Shown in pieces: positions 7,595 to 15,679 of a stretch of 41,069 nucleotides of DNA (within the stretch, counting starts at the first letter, position 1; every line of letters starts with the position of its first letter). Below the pieces are notes generated by a model, which saw only the letters and a program-made list of their open reading frames with translations, was not told where the DNA came from and did no database searches. The DNA is from Chloroflexia bacterium (lineage in GTDB: Bacteria > Chloroflexota > Chloroflexia > Thermomicrobiales > UBA6265), in assembly GCA_013697005.1 (NCBI GenBank), contig JACCXM010000002.1, forward strand, positions 1-41,069. Reading direction: 5' to 3'. Made by a program: the position numbers and the translations under genes.

Positions 7595-8443
7595 CTATCG
7601 CTCGATCGGAGCGCCGATAAGGGATCCCCATTCGGTCCAGCTCCCGTCGTAGTTGCGCACGTCGGTATGGCCCAGCAGCTCCTTCAGGACGAACCAGGTG
7701 TGGGCGCTGCGCTCGCCGATCCGGCAGTAGGCGATCGTCTCCGTGTCCGTGGTGACGCCCTTGCCGCCATAGATCGTGCGCAATTCGGCGGCTGGTTTGA
7801 ATGTGCCGTCCTCGGCCACCGCGGTGGCCCACGGGACATTCTGGGCGCCGGGAATGTGGCCCCCTCGCTGCGCCCCCTCTTGCGGCAGGTTCTCGGGCGC
7901 CATTAGCACGCCCGAATACTCTTTGGGTGAGCGAACGTCGACAAGCGAGACATCTGGCCGGTCGAGGGCAGCCGCCACCTCGTCGCGGAAGGCGCGCAGT
8001 GCCCGGTCTGGTTGCTTCGCCTGGTATTTCGTCGGGGCGAATGGCGGGGAGTCTGTTGTCAGTTCCCGTCCCTCGGCGACCCACTTGACTCGTCCCCCGT
8101 CCATCAAGCAGACATCGGCGTGGCCGTAGAGCTTGAACAGCCAGTAGGCAAAAGCGGCAAACCAGTTGTTGGTGTCTCCGTAGAGCACGACCAGATTGTC
8201 GTTACCGATCCCGGAACGGGAGAGCAATGTCTCCCACTCCGCGCGATCGGGTACGTCCCGAATCGGGCGGCGCTGGAGGTCGAGTCTCCAGTCCCAGCCG
8301 ATCGCGCTTGGGATGTGACCCGTGTCATACACGGTGGTATCGACGTCGACTTCGATCAGCCGAACTTTGGTGTCGCCGTTGTGGGAGGCGACCCAATCGG
8401 TTTGGACCAGAGTGTGCGGATGCGCGTACCCATTCTCTTTCAC
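7595..8443 (-). CDS. Thiosulfate sulfurtransferase (two-domain rhodanese)
   Basis: Transfers sulfane sulfur from thiosulfate to a thiophilic acceptor. 282 aa from the GTG at 8443, chosen because GAGGAGAG lies just upstream; a longer reading to an ATG at 8533 lacks a comparable site and adds an unconserved head. Two rhodanese domains: the inactive N-terminal one (LIEVDVDTTVYDTGHIPSA) and the C-terminal one with LVDVRSPKEYSG and the active-site loop YCRIGERSAHTWF, catalytic Cys240. The loop CRIGERS is that of the actinobacterial CysA-type thiosulfate sulfurtransferases. It is the first gene of the minus-strand series ending with the persulfide dioxygenase-rhodanese at 4981. No signal peptide from the GTG start, so cytoplasmic. 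Confidence 0.93.
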   Translation of the reverse strand: MKENGYAHPHTLVQTDWVASHNGDTKVRLIEVDVDTTVYDTGHIPSAIGWDWRLDLQRRPIRDVPDRAEWETLLSRSGIGNDNLVVLYGDTNNWFAAFAYWLFKLYGHADVCLMDGGRVKWVAEGRELTTDSPPFAPTKYQAKQPDRALRAFRDEVAAALDRPDVSLVDVRSPKEYSGVLMAPENLPQEGAQRGGHIPGAQNVPWATAVAEDGTFKPAAELRTIYGGKGVTTDTETIAYCRIGERSAHTWFVLKELLGHTDVRNYDGSWTEWGSLIGAPIER

Positions 8444-8576
8444 GTCGATACTCTCCTCTGTGTGGCAGGCTGGTTGTTCGCGAGCGCGAATCGGGTGTGT
8501 GAACACGCTACGACCGATGAAGGCTGATTTCATCGGCCGGGTGTCCCGATCGGTTGCGGCGACGACGAATGAGTGA

Positions 8577-8594
8577 CTAGGACAGGTGTCCTAG
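8577..8594. promoter_or_regulatory. Perfect 18-base palindrome, candidate operator
   Basis: CTAGGACAGGTGTCCTAG consists of an 8-base arm, a GG centre and the exact reverse complement of the arm. It lies between the stop of the LuxR-type regulator (8611) and the start of the sulfurtransferase (8443). There is no T-tract, so a terminator is less likely than a binding site. The binding protein is unknown; the adjacent LuxR-domain regulator is a candidate. Confidence 0.5.
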
Positions 8595-8610
8595 ATGGGG
8601 GGGTTGATGC

Positions 8611-10962
8611 TCAAATGAGATCGTGGCGGAGGGCAAATGTGGCGGCTGCTGTGCGCGACTCCACGCCAAGTTTGGTGAGGATGGCGGTCACATGGTTGCG
8701 GACGGTCTTGTGGCTGATGAAGAGGATCGCGGCGATCCGCGGATTCGTGTGCCCCTCGACGACGTAGCGCAGGACTTCGCGTTCCCTTGGCGTCAATCCG
8801 AAGGGTGACTCAGTGACTCCATGATCTGCCGGATCGTTAACCGGTGTCACGATGAACCCAGCGGTCTCGGCGATGATGTCGTCGAGCGGCGCGCCAGCAC
8901 CGGCGGCCCATACCGCTTCGAATGCTGGCTCGCCAAGTGCGTCCAGCGCCGCGGCGGCAGCCTGATCTCGGACCGCAGGATCCCCAAAAAACGTCGGCGC
9001 CCCGACCATGTTTCGCAGCGTCTGGGCCGCGCCGAGAAACCGCGCCGCCCACTTTGCCTGTCCCATACCGCCGAGCGCCACGGCCAGGGACTCGAGACTC
9101 GCTCCGACGTAGAGCCGCTCTCCCAGAGCGTGGTAACTCTTGACGGCGCTCGCGTGGAGCGGCGCCGCCCGTTCCGCATCGCCTTGCGCCATCCTGATCC
9201 AACCGAGACTGAGCAGCGATGCGGCGAGGCCGTACTCGTGGCCGATGTCGCGGAAGAGCGCGAGGTTCTCCGTGCAAAGCGCCTCGGCCCGGGGCAGATC
9301 ACCCTGAACCTGCGCGATCTTGGCCAGGCACATGGTGAGCATCCCGGCGTCCCCGCGGCGGCCAAGTGCTTCGTACAGCATCTTGCCCTCCTGGGCCGCT
9401 TTGACCGCGAGCGCGAGATCTCCCAGGTCGAGGGCCATGTACGCCTGGGCCAATCGGGCCAGGGCCAGTCCCGCTCGGTCAGCCGTCCCTTCCACCAGCG
9501 GCAGCGCCTGGTTTAACGCGGCAATAGCCCGCTCGCGGTCATCCTGGGGCCAAGCCAGAATCGCCACACCAGTGAGCGTCTTGGCGCGCAGCGCGGGAGG
9601 GGCGCCATCGGTCAGGGGGAGCACTCGCTCCAACCACTCCCGTCCTTCGCTGAGGTGCCCGCGGGTGTACCAGAAGCGCAGCAGCGCGCTGGCCAGGCGC
9701 AGCGCTTCCTCTCCCGCTCCCGCATCAACCAGCCAGGCAAGTGCCGCTCGCAGATTGTCGTGCTCGCCCTCCACCAGATCGAGACAGCGAACTTGGTCGC
9801 GCCCGCCGTAGAGCTCCGGTTCAGCGTCTTCCGCCAGTGCCAGATACCAGGCCGCGTGGCGCCCGCAGGACTCCCCTATCTCGCCGTGAGCCGCCAATTG
9901 CTCGAGCGCGAACTCACGAATCGTCTCGAGCATGGTGAAACGTGGTTCACCGTCGTTCCCCTTGAGGGGTGCAATAAGGCTCGCCTCGACCAGGGACGTA
10001 AGAAGGCCGAGCACCGGCGGATCGACTGGTGCGGAATGAATAGCTGGACTCGGACTGGCGACAGCCGCGGCCGCCTCCAGGGTGAAACCGCCGGCGAAAA
10101 CCCCGAGCCGGCGAAACATCGCGTGTTCGGCTGGACCGAGGAGATCGCAGCTCCAGGCGATGGCGTCGCGCATCGTGCGCAACCGGAGCGGCTGGTCGCG
10201 CGGTCCGTCCGTCAGGAGCAGGAGACGATTGGCGATACGGGCACGGAGCCAATCCGGAGTGAATACACGAATTCTCGCCGCGGCCAGCTCGATGGCCAGA
10301 GGCAGCCCGTCGAGACGAACGCAGATCTCGGCGACGTCGGCCGCATTCTCTTTCGTGAGCGTGAACGCCGGGTTGACGGCAGTCGCGCGCTGAACGAAGA
10401 GCACGATCCCGTCGATTTGCGCCAACTCGTCCAAAGGAGGCAAATGTCGGGGATCCGGGAGCGCCAATGGCGGGATTGGGTAGTCGCACTCGTCGCTCAG
10501 CCGCAACACCGTCCGGCTGGTCACCAGAATCTTCAGCCGAGGACACGTGGTCAACAGATCGGCGACCAACGGGGCCGCTTCGAGGATGTGCTCGAAGTTG
10601 TCGAGCACGAGCAGAAGCTCCTTGTCCAGGAGCAACGCTCGCAGACCCTCCACCGGCGATCGCCCGCCGATCTCCAGAACGCCCAGTGCTTGCGCCAGGG
10701 TTGCTGCCACGAGTTCCGGTTCGCGGACCGCGGCAAGAGTGACAACCGAAGTCCCGTGGGCGAAGTGGTCGCCGAGTTCGGCCACGACCTGCCAGGCAAG
10801 GCGAGTCTTGCCGACACCGCCGGGTCCAGTCAGCGTCAGCAGTGGGACGTCGTCGCGCAGGAGTAGATCGCATACCTCAGCGACTTCCCGGCCGCGGCCG
10901 ACGAGCGGCGTACGAGAGAGGGGCAGGTTTGCACCAGCTGGAAAGCGCAAGGCGGCGACCAT
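8611..10962 (-). CDS. Large NB-ARC/TPR transcriptional regulator with C-terminal LuxR HTH
   Basis: Signal-transducing NTPase regulator of the LAL/AfsR-like type, 783 aa from the ATG at 10962. After a short head (LPLSRTPLVGRGREVAEV) comes an NTPase: Walker A GPGGVGKT at residues 46-53, Walker B-like LLLVLDNFEHI, and a GLPLAIELAAARI motif typical of NB-ARC proteins. The middle region is helical and TPR-like (EALRLASALLRFWYTRGHLSEGREWLERVLP and repeats after it). The last 65 residues are a LuxR-type helix-turn-helix: LTPREREVLRYVVEGHTNPR then IAAILFISHKTVRNHVTAIL. The ATG at 10962 is preferred to an upstream extension that would run into the divergent promoter region. It is divergent from the sugar-type importer at 11137 and may control it or the downstream sulfur genes. 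Confidence 0.9.
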   Translation of the reverse strand: MVAALRFPAGANLPLSRTPLVGRGREVAEVCDLLLRDDVPLLTLTGPGGVGKTRLAWQVVAELGDHFAHGTSVVTLAAVREPELVAATLAQALGVLEIGGRSPVEGLRALLLDKELLLVLDNFEHILEAAPLVADLLTTCPRLKILVTSRTVLRLSDECDYPIPPLALPDPRHLPPLDELAQIDGIVLFVQRATAVNPAFTLTKENAADVAEICVRLDGLPLAIELAAARIRVFTPDWLRARIANRLLLLTDGPRDQPLRLRTMRDAIAWSCDLLGPAEHAMFRRLGVFAGGFTLEAAAAVASPSPAIHSAPVDPPVLGLLTSLVEASLIAPLKGNDGEPRFTMLETIREFALEQLAAHGEIGESCGRHAAWYLALAEDAEPELYGGRDQVRCLDLVEGEHDNLRAALAWLVDAGAGEEALRLASALLRFWYTRGHLSEGREWLERVLPLTDGAPPALRAKTLTGVAILAWPQDDRERAIAALNQALPLVEGTADRAGLALARLAQAYMALDLGDLALAVKAAQEGKMLYEALGRRGDAGMLTMCLAKIAQVQGDLPRAEALCTENLALFRDIGHEYGLAASLLSLGWIRMAQGDAERAAPLHASAVKSYHALGERLYVGASLESLAVALGGMGQAKWAARFLGAAQTLRNMVGAPTFFGDPAVRDQAAAAALDALGEPAFEAVWAAGAGAPLDDIIAETAGFIVTPVNDPADHGVTESPFGLTPREREVLRYVVEGHTNPRIAAILFISHKTVRNHVTAILTKLGVESRTAAATFALRHDLI

Positions 10963-11136
10963 GGCAAAACCTCGATGTAGGGACTGACGATCGCGGGGAA
11001 TGATGGCCAGCCGGTGAGCTACCGTCAAACCAACACAAACCATTGACAGGGCGAATGGACGCTCATAGGCTTCGGCACGCACAGAATTGGCAACTTGCCG
11101 GCATTGGTGATCAGCCTGGTCAAGGATGAATCGACC

Positions 11137-12000
11137 GTGAGCGCGACAGGACCGACCACATATCGGAGCCTATCGGCGAAAGGGATCCGCCGCTTCGATC
11201 CCGCCACGGCGCTGACGCACATGGTCCTTATTGCCGCCTGCCTGACGATCCTGCTGCCAATCCTCTGGACGGCGCGGACGTCATTGGCGAACCGGCGCAT
11301 CGCTTATGACCCGGCGACGCTATTGTTCACGCCGACGCTCGACAACTACGCCAAGATCTTCGTCGAGGAAACCTTTCTCAAATACTTCTGGAACTCGCTA
11401 TGGATCGGCATCGTGTCGGCGGCATTCAGTCTCGCGGTCGGGTCGCTTGCCGCCTATTCGATCGCCCGCTTCCGCACCGGCGGCCAGCCATTCAGTCTCT
11501 CCGTGCTCGGCACCCAGATGCTGCCGCCCGTCGCCCTCGTCATCCCCTTCTATCTGCTGGCGCAGCGTTTCGGGCTACTCGACAGGGGCTGGGCGCTGGC
11601 GCTCGTCTATCTGTCGTTCAATTTACCGTTCGTGGTCTGGATTCTGATCGGCTTTTTCCAGGGGATACCTCGTGAGTTGGAAGAAGCGGCGTTAGTCGAT
11701 GGCAGCGGCCGCCTCGGCGCGTTCTGGCGGATCATCGTTCCGCTTTCGCTACCGGGGATGCTGGCCGCCGGAGTCTTCGCCTTTGTCCTCTCCTGGAACG
11801 AGTTTCTCTTCGCCTTGGTGCTCACCGGGCGCAATTCGAAGACGCTGCCGGTGGCGCTGGCGGGGCTGATGTCGTCCCAAGGGGATCAGATCGGGGCCAT
11901 CTGCGCCGCCGCGGTCGCTATGATCGCCCCCATCGTGGCGCTGACCTGGGTCATCCAGCGCTTCCTGGTCAGTGGCCTGACCTTTGGCGCGGTGAAGTAG
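11137..12000 (+). CDS. Sugar-type ABC importer permease (MalG-like)
   Basis: Inner-membrane permease of a carbohydrate-uptake (CUT1-type) importer, 287 aa from a GTG at 11137 preceded by AAGGA; the frame stays open upstream to a TTG at 11095. About six membrane segments, the first being MVLIAACLTILLPILWTA. The permease EAA loop is clear: EEAALVDGSGRLGAFWRIIV followed by PLSLPG, where the ATPase docks. The N-terminal layout and the FGAVK end suit the MalG half. The solute-binding protein follows 128 bases on, and the MalF-like partner after it. No ATPase gene is present in the window, so a shared MsiK/MalK-type ATPase is presumably encoded elsewhere. Confidence 0.9.
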   Translation: MSATGPTTYRSLSAKGIRRFDPATALTHMVLIAACLTILLPILWTARTSLANRRIAYDPATLLFTPTLDNYAKIFVEETFLKYFWNSLWIGIVSAAFSLAVGSLAAYSIARFRTGGQPFSLSVLGTQMLPPVALVIPFYLLAQRFGLLDRGWALALVYLSFNLPFVVWILIGFFQGIPRELEEAALVDGSGRLGAFWRIIVPLSLPGMLAAGVFAFVLSWNEFLFALVLTGRNSKTLPVALAGLMSSQGDQIGAICAAAVAMIAPIVALTWVIQRFLVSGLTFGAVK

Positions 12001-12048
12001 GAGGCAATGTGGAGGAGAAATACCCCCGTCGCCAGTTACCTCCGCCCG

Positions 12049-12103
12049 ATCCCCCATCGCCCTGCGCACAGGGAGAGGGGGGCAGGGGGGTGAGGGTTCG
12101 TCG
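12049..12103. repeat. Dispersed hairpin repeat, copy B
   Basis: CCCTGCGCACAGGGAGAGGG with flanks related to copies A, D and F and the typical GGGTGAGGGTT tail. It sits between the MalG-like permease and the second solute-binding protein. Its 5' arm is more diverged than in the other copies. Confidence 0.7.
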
Positions 12104-12128
12104 TTGGCGTAAGCGAGAGGAGCGGATC

Positions 12129-13505
12129 ATGGCAAACACGACCGGAAATACGATGCTCAGGCACGCCCTGCAGCGGCACATCAACCGCCGCCGGCTGCTG
12201 CAGACTTCCGGAGCGGCCGGGTTGGCGCTCGGGTCAGGGGTGCGCTTGGCTTCCGGTGGCGCGGCACAGGAGGAGATCACCTTCTCCCGCGACTTCGACG
12301 GAACCACCCTCAATCTCCTGATGGAGGACCTTCAGGAGACGACCATCATCGAGGAGATGCTGCCGGAGTTTACCGAGCTGACCGGTATCACCGTCAATTT
12401 CGAGAAGGTCGGCTACGGTGTGATGCACGAGAAGCTCGTGCCCCAGCTCGCGGCCGGTCCCGGCAACGGCACCTACGACGTGCTCGAAGTCGATTTCTAC
12501 TGGGTCTACGAGTTCGCGCGCTCCGGATGGGTCGAAGACCTCGGACAACGCATCGCCGATAGCGGCGGCGCGGTCGTCCTCGACCGCTACATCCCGGCCA
12601 CCCTCGATATCGTCTCCCAGGCGGACGGTAAGACCTGGTACGTCCCGTTCTACGCCTACCCGATGGGACTCATCTATCGCGACGACCTCCTCAACGACGA
12701 GGCGTTCAAGGCCGAGTTCAATGAAGCGACCGGTATGGAGCTGGCGATCCCCGACAGCGTCGAGGGGTACGTCGATCTCGCCAAGGCGATCACCGAGTGG
12801 AAAGGTGAGGAGCTTTATGGCGCGGCGATGACCTCCCAGCAGGTCGACCCGATCGTGATGGAGTTCTGCAACTTCCTCTACAGCGCCGGTGGTGATTACT
12901 ACGATGCCGATCTCACCGCGCCGACGATCAACGACGAAACCGCGGTCAAAGCGGCGCAGCTCTACGTCGATTGCGTCAACCAGGCCGCGCAGCCGGGAGC
13001 CGCCAGCGCCAACTACGACGACTCGATCGCCGTCTACAGTCAGGGCCGAGCCTTCAGCTCGGTCAGCTTCATGTGGATGCTCTCCGTCGTCGATGGCGAC
13101 GAAGAGGCCGTGGCCCAGGGCAAGAACAAGGCGGTCGTGATGCCGGGCGGCACCGGGCTCAGCGGCGCCTGGGGCTGGGGTATCCCGGTCAGTTCTCCGA
13201 ATCCCGATGCTGGGTGGGAGTTCGTGCGCTGGGTCGAATCTTCCGACGTCGCCCGCCGTCGCGCCCTGGCCGGCAGCCTGCCCACCCAGATCGCCCCCTA
13301 TGAGGATGAAGAAATCCTCGCCAAGTATCCCTGGCTGCCGCAGGCGGGCGACATGATCACCCAGGGAAAGGGTTTGCCGGCCGTCACCAAGCAGACCCAG
13401 CTCGTCGAGATCGTCGGCCGCCATCTCGCCGAGGCCGTCGCCGGCGGCGCCACCGCCCAGGAAGGGATGCACGCCGCCGCCGCCGAGTTGGCCGAGCTCT
13501 TGTAG
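12129..13505 (+). CDS. Family 1 extracellular solute-binding protein, Tat-exported (paralog 2)
   Basis: Binding protein for the importer encoded around it, 458 aa. Start ATG at 12129, with AGAGGAGCGG upstream; the open frame continues further 5' only through repeat copy B. A twin-arginine leader is seen at residues 19-30 (NRRRLLQTSGAA), cleavage probably near GGAAQ (about residue 47). The mature protein begins EEITFSRDFDGTTLNLLMED, nearly the same as the paralog at 1519. The pair shares Trp/Tyr-rich blocks (DFYWVYEFARSGWVEDLG) likely to line the ligand site. It sits between two permease genes, an order that differs from the usual binding protein-MalF-MalG. Ligand unknown. Confidence 0.92.
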   Translation: MANTTGNTMLRHALQRHINRRRLLQTSGAAGLALGSGVRLASGGAAQEEITFSRDFDGTTLNLLMEDLQETTIIEEMLPEFTELTGITVNFEKVGYGVMHEKLVPQLAAGPGNGTYDVLEVDFYWVYEFARSGWVEDLGQRIADSGGAVVLDRYIPATLDIVSQADGKTWYVPFYAYPMGLIYRDDLLNDEAFKAEFNEATGMELAIPDSVEGYVDLAKAITEWKGEELYGAAMTSQQVDPIVMEFCNFLYSAGGDYYDADLTAPTINDETAVKAAQLYVDCVNQAAQPGAASANYDDSIAVYSQGRAFSSVSFMWMLSVVDGDEEAVAQGKNKAVVMPGGTGLSGAWGWGIPVSSPNPDAGWEFVRWVESSDVARRRALAGSLPTQIAPYEDEEILAKYPWLPQAGDMITQGKGLPAVTKQTQLVEIVGRHLAEAVAGGATAQEGMHAAAAELAELL

Positions 13506-13667
13506 GGTGATGGGGTGTTGGGGTGACGGGGTGATAGGGTGATTGGAGAGCGCCGGACTGTCGTTGGGGCGACGCGGGCGTCACCTGCGGCAAATGGCCC
13601 AGATCATAGTCTGGGTCTTTCCGCCCTCGACACCCCATCACCCCATCACCCCATCACCCCATCACCC
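13505..13667. repeat. Convergent GGGGTGAT / ATCACCCC array with 8-base tandem
   Basis: The left arm 13505-13542 is a series of GGGTGAT-like units. The right arm 13631-13667 is four perfect CACCCCAT units plus five bases. The arms are complementary and could form a long hairpin around about 90 bases that hold a diverged GGGGCGACGCGGGCGTCACC palindrome (from 13564). The right arm is inside the open frame of the following permease and would encode TPSPHHPITPSPS. Confidence 0.75.
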
Positions 13668-14543
13668 TCGTCCACGCCCGACCGGCTCTTCCGCTATGGC
13701 ATGACCGTACCCACCATCCTGGCGCTGCTCATCGTCGTCGCCTTTCCGCTCGCGTTCGCGCTCTACGTCTCCTCCCACGATTACGACCTGACGGAAGGGG
13801 GTATCGGCGCCTTCGTCGGGGTGGAAAACTACGCCCGCACCATCGCCGATGAGCTGTTCGCCAACGCGGCTCGAAACACCGCCATCCTGTCAGTCAGTGT
13901 CGTCGCGCTCGAGCTCGTCATCGCCCTCGCACTGTCACTCCTCCTGAACCAGCCAGGATTGCGGTTTCGCAACATCTACCTGGCGATTCTGCTCATCCCG
14001 CTTCTGGTCAGCCCGATCGCGGTCGGGCTCATCTGGCGACTCCTGCTCCATGCCGATCTCGGGGCGGTCAACTGGGCGCTCGGTCTGATCGGGTTACCGG
14101 GGCAGGAATGGCTTTCCGGACAAGCGACGGCGATGCCGGCCATCATCGGTGTCGATGTCTGGCACGAGACCTCGCTGATGATCGTCATCATCCTGGCCGG
14201 GCTGACCGCGCTGCCGCGCGATCCGATCGAGGCGGCGGCGGTCGACGGCGCGAACCGGTGGCAGGCGCTGTGGACCGTCACATTGCCTCTCCTGATGCCG
14301 GTGCTGCTCGTCGCCGTGCTCATCCGCATGATCGCCGCCATGAAGACCTATGACCTGATCTATATCCTCACCCGTGGCGGTCCCGGCAGCGCCACCGAGA
14401 CGATTTCCTATTCGATCTGGAAAAACGCCTTCACCACCCTCGACATGGGCCGTTCCGCGGCCGCGTCATTTCTCCTGCTGGTGGTCATTCTGGCGCTCAC
14501 GGTCGTGCTCGTGCGGGCGATGCGGACCGGCGCCGACGCCTGA
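13539..14543 (+). CDS. Sugar-type ABC importer permease (MalF-like)
   Basis: Second membrane subunit of the importer, up to 334 aa. Six membrane segments are visible, beginning MTVPTILALLIVVAFPLAFA. The EAA loop reads IEAAAVDGANRWQALWTVTL then PLLMP. The start is uncertain. The GTG at 13539 gives a head encoded by the CACCCCAT repeat and is unlikely to be conserved; the ATG at 13701 lacks a clear ribosome-binding site and begins right at the first membrane segment. The conserved family region begins about RLFRYGM. If the 13539 start is used, the repeat has become coding sequence. It follows the binding protein by 33 bases. Confidence 0.88.
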   Translation: MIGERRTVVGATRASPAANGPDHSLGLSALDTPSPHHPITPSPSSTPDRLFRYGMTVPTILALLIVVAFPLAFALYVSSHDYDLTEGGIGAFVGVENYARTIADELFANAARNTAILSVSVVALELVIALALSLLLNQPGLRFRNIYLAILLIPLLVSPIAVGLIWRLLLHADLGAVNWALGLIGLPGQEWLSGQATAMPAIIGVDVWHETSLMIVIILAGLTALPRDPIEAAAVDGANRWQALWTVTLPLLMPVLLVAVLIRMIAAMKTYDLIYILTRGGPGSATETISYSIWKNAFTTLDMGRSAAASFLLLVVILALTVVLVRAMRTGADA

Positions 14544-14638
14544 CCGCTGACGACGCGTGACGCTCGCGACCCGGTGCTACACTCGGGTTCCTGATGGGGC
14601 GCGAGCCGGCGCCGTATGACGCACGAAGGACGGTCATC

Positions 14639-15178
14639 GTGGTGGAAGCCGAATCCGAGGCGCAGTCGATCGGCGGTCCAGCGGCCACCCTCACCTCCGA
14701 GGTGATCGAGAAGATTGGGCCAGAAAATCGGCCAGAAGCGGCGACCGAGCTGCTGCGCGCGGAAGCAGGGGACATACAGGGCACAACGGTTGCGATGGAA
14801 CGCGCCGGTGCGGAAAGCGTGTCGGCCGAGCGCGTGATCATGACCAACTCCGGCGCCCGTACCGTCGAGGCCCGCTCGGCGCAGATCGACCGCTCCGGCA
14901 TCCTCGCCGTGACCAGCGAGAAAGCCGTCTTCTACAACTCCTCGGCGATTGCGGTGGCGGTCGAAGAGGCACGCATCGTGCGCAGCCGGGTCTTCATGCT
15001 GAAAACCGGCCATGCCGTCATCGACGGTGGCACCAGGATCGGTATCTATGCGGGACCGGCGGGAGACCTTGTCCGCCCTCTGATCGATCTCCGCGGCGCC
15101 GCCGCCTTTGGCGCCGGGATGGGTGCCATCCTGCTCCTGTTCGGCTCGCTCCTGCGCCGAATGTTTCGCGCGAGGTAA
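14639..15178 (+). CDS. Membrane-anchored repetitive protein, function unknown
   Basis: 179 aa from a GTG at 14639 preceded by GAAGGACGG; an ATG at 14594 in the same frame gives 194 aa but has no clear ribosome-binding site. I do not recognise the family. The middle (about residues 35-130) is built of short alternating units with regular A/S/V/I spacing, such as GAESVSAERVIMTNSGART, VEARSAQIDRSGILAVTSEK and AVFYNSSAIAVAVEEARIV. This looks like beta-strand ladder or solenoid folding, with a loose likeness to bactofilin-type assemblies. A single membrane segment is at the C-terminus (AAAFGAGMGAILLLFGSLL) followed by RRMFRAR, so the body is tail-anchored. The YtxH-like gene follows 19 bases on, suggesting joint envelope function. 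Confidence 0.7.
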   Translation: MVEAESEAQSIGGPAATLTSEVIEKIGPENRPEAATELLRAEAGDIQGTTVAMERAGAESVSAERVIMTNSGARTVEARSAQIDRSGILAVTSEKAVFYNSSAIAVAVEEARIVRSRVFMLKTGHAVIDGGTRIGIYAGPAGDLVRPLIDLRGAAAFGAGMGAILLLFGSLLRRMFRAR

Positions 15179-15197
15179 ATCGCCTTCGGAGGCCGCC

Positions 15198-15503
15198 ATG
15201 ACTGTCATTGGGAGACTTGGTTCGTTCATCGTCGGAGGATTGCTCGGTGCCGGCGTCGGCGCCGCGGTCGCGATGCTCGTCGCGCCCCAGAGCGGCGATG
15301 AGTTCGTCGATACCGTCGAACGCCGCGTCGATCAGGTGAAACTTGCCGGTCTTGAGGCTCAGGCGCGCACCGAAGAAGAGCTGATCCGCCGTTTCCGCGC
15401 CGAAACCGGCGATCCTGACGCCCTCCGCGATCAGGAAACCCTCACCCGCGTCGAAACCGCGCAGGCCATCGCCGATCTCGGCATGGCCCCCGGCACGCAC
15501 TGA
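15198..15503 (+). CDS. YtxH-like small protein with N-terminal membrane segment
   Basis: 101 aa; CGGAGGCCGCC precedes the ATG. One glycine-rich membrane segment, FIVGGLLGAGVGAAVAMLVAP (residues about 10-30), is followed by a charged helical tail (VERRVDQVKLAGLEAQARTE). The GxGxGxxxGxxxAPxSG pattern is that of YtxH/general stress-type small proteins. Role uncertain. It is 19 bases after the repetitive membrane-anchored protein and probably cotranscribed with it. Confidence 0.7.
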   Translation: MTVIGRLGSFIVGGLLGAGVGAAVAMLVAPQSGDEFVDTVERRVDQVKLAGLEAQARTEEELIRRFRAETGDPDALRDQETLTRVETAQAIADLGMAPGTH

Positions 15504-15517
15504 CACATGGCGTATAG

Positions 15518-15567
15518 AGCCCCTCTCTGCGCACAGGGAGAGGGGTTGGGGTGCGGGTTTCTCAGGG
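15518..15567. repeat. Dispersed hairpin repeat, copy C
   Basis: AGCCCCTCTCTGCGCACAGG followed by GAGAGGGGTTGGGGTGCGGG and TTTCTCAGGG. It lies between the YtxH-like gene and ilvD and could end transcription of the former. Confidence 0.8.
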
Positions 15568-15679
15568 CTTACGGTCAGAGTTTGCCCCCCGGTTAGAGCG
15601 GCCACTTGCACAATATCATCGACCCGGTGACACTCTTGGCACTGGGCACGATGGGAAGCATGAGAGGAGCGGGCGAGCA

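Noticed and set aside
9655-10866. 403-codon plus-strand frame opposite the regulator
   Set aside because: Shadow of the NB-ARC/LuxR gene, whose motifs read on the minus strand.
13631-13667. CRISPR-like tandem repeat
   Set aside because: Eight-base unit without spacers and no cas genes nearby.
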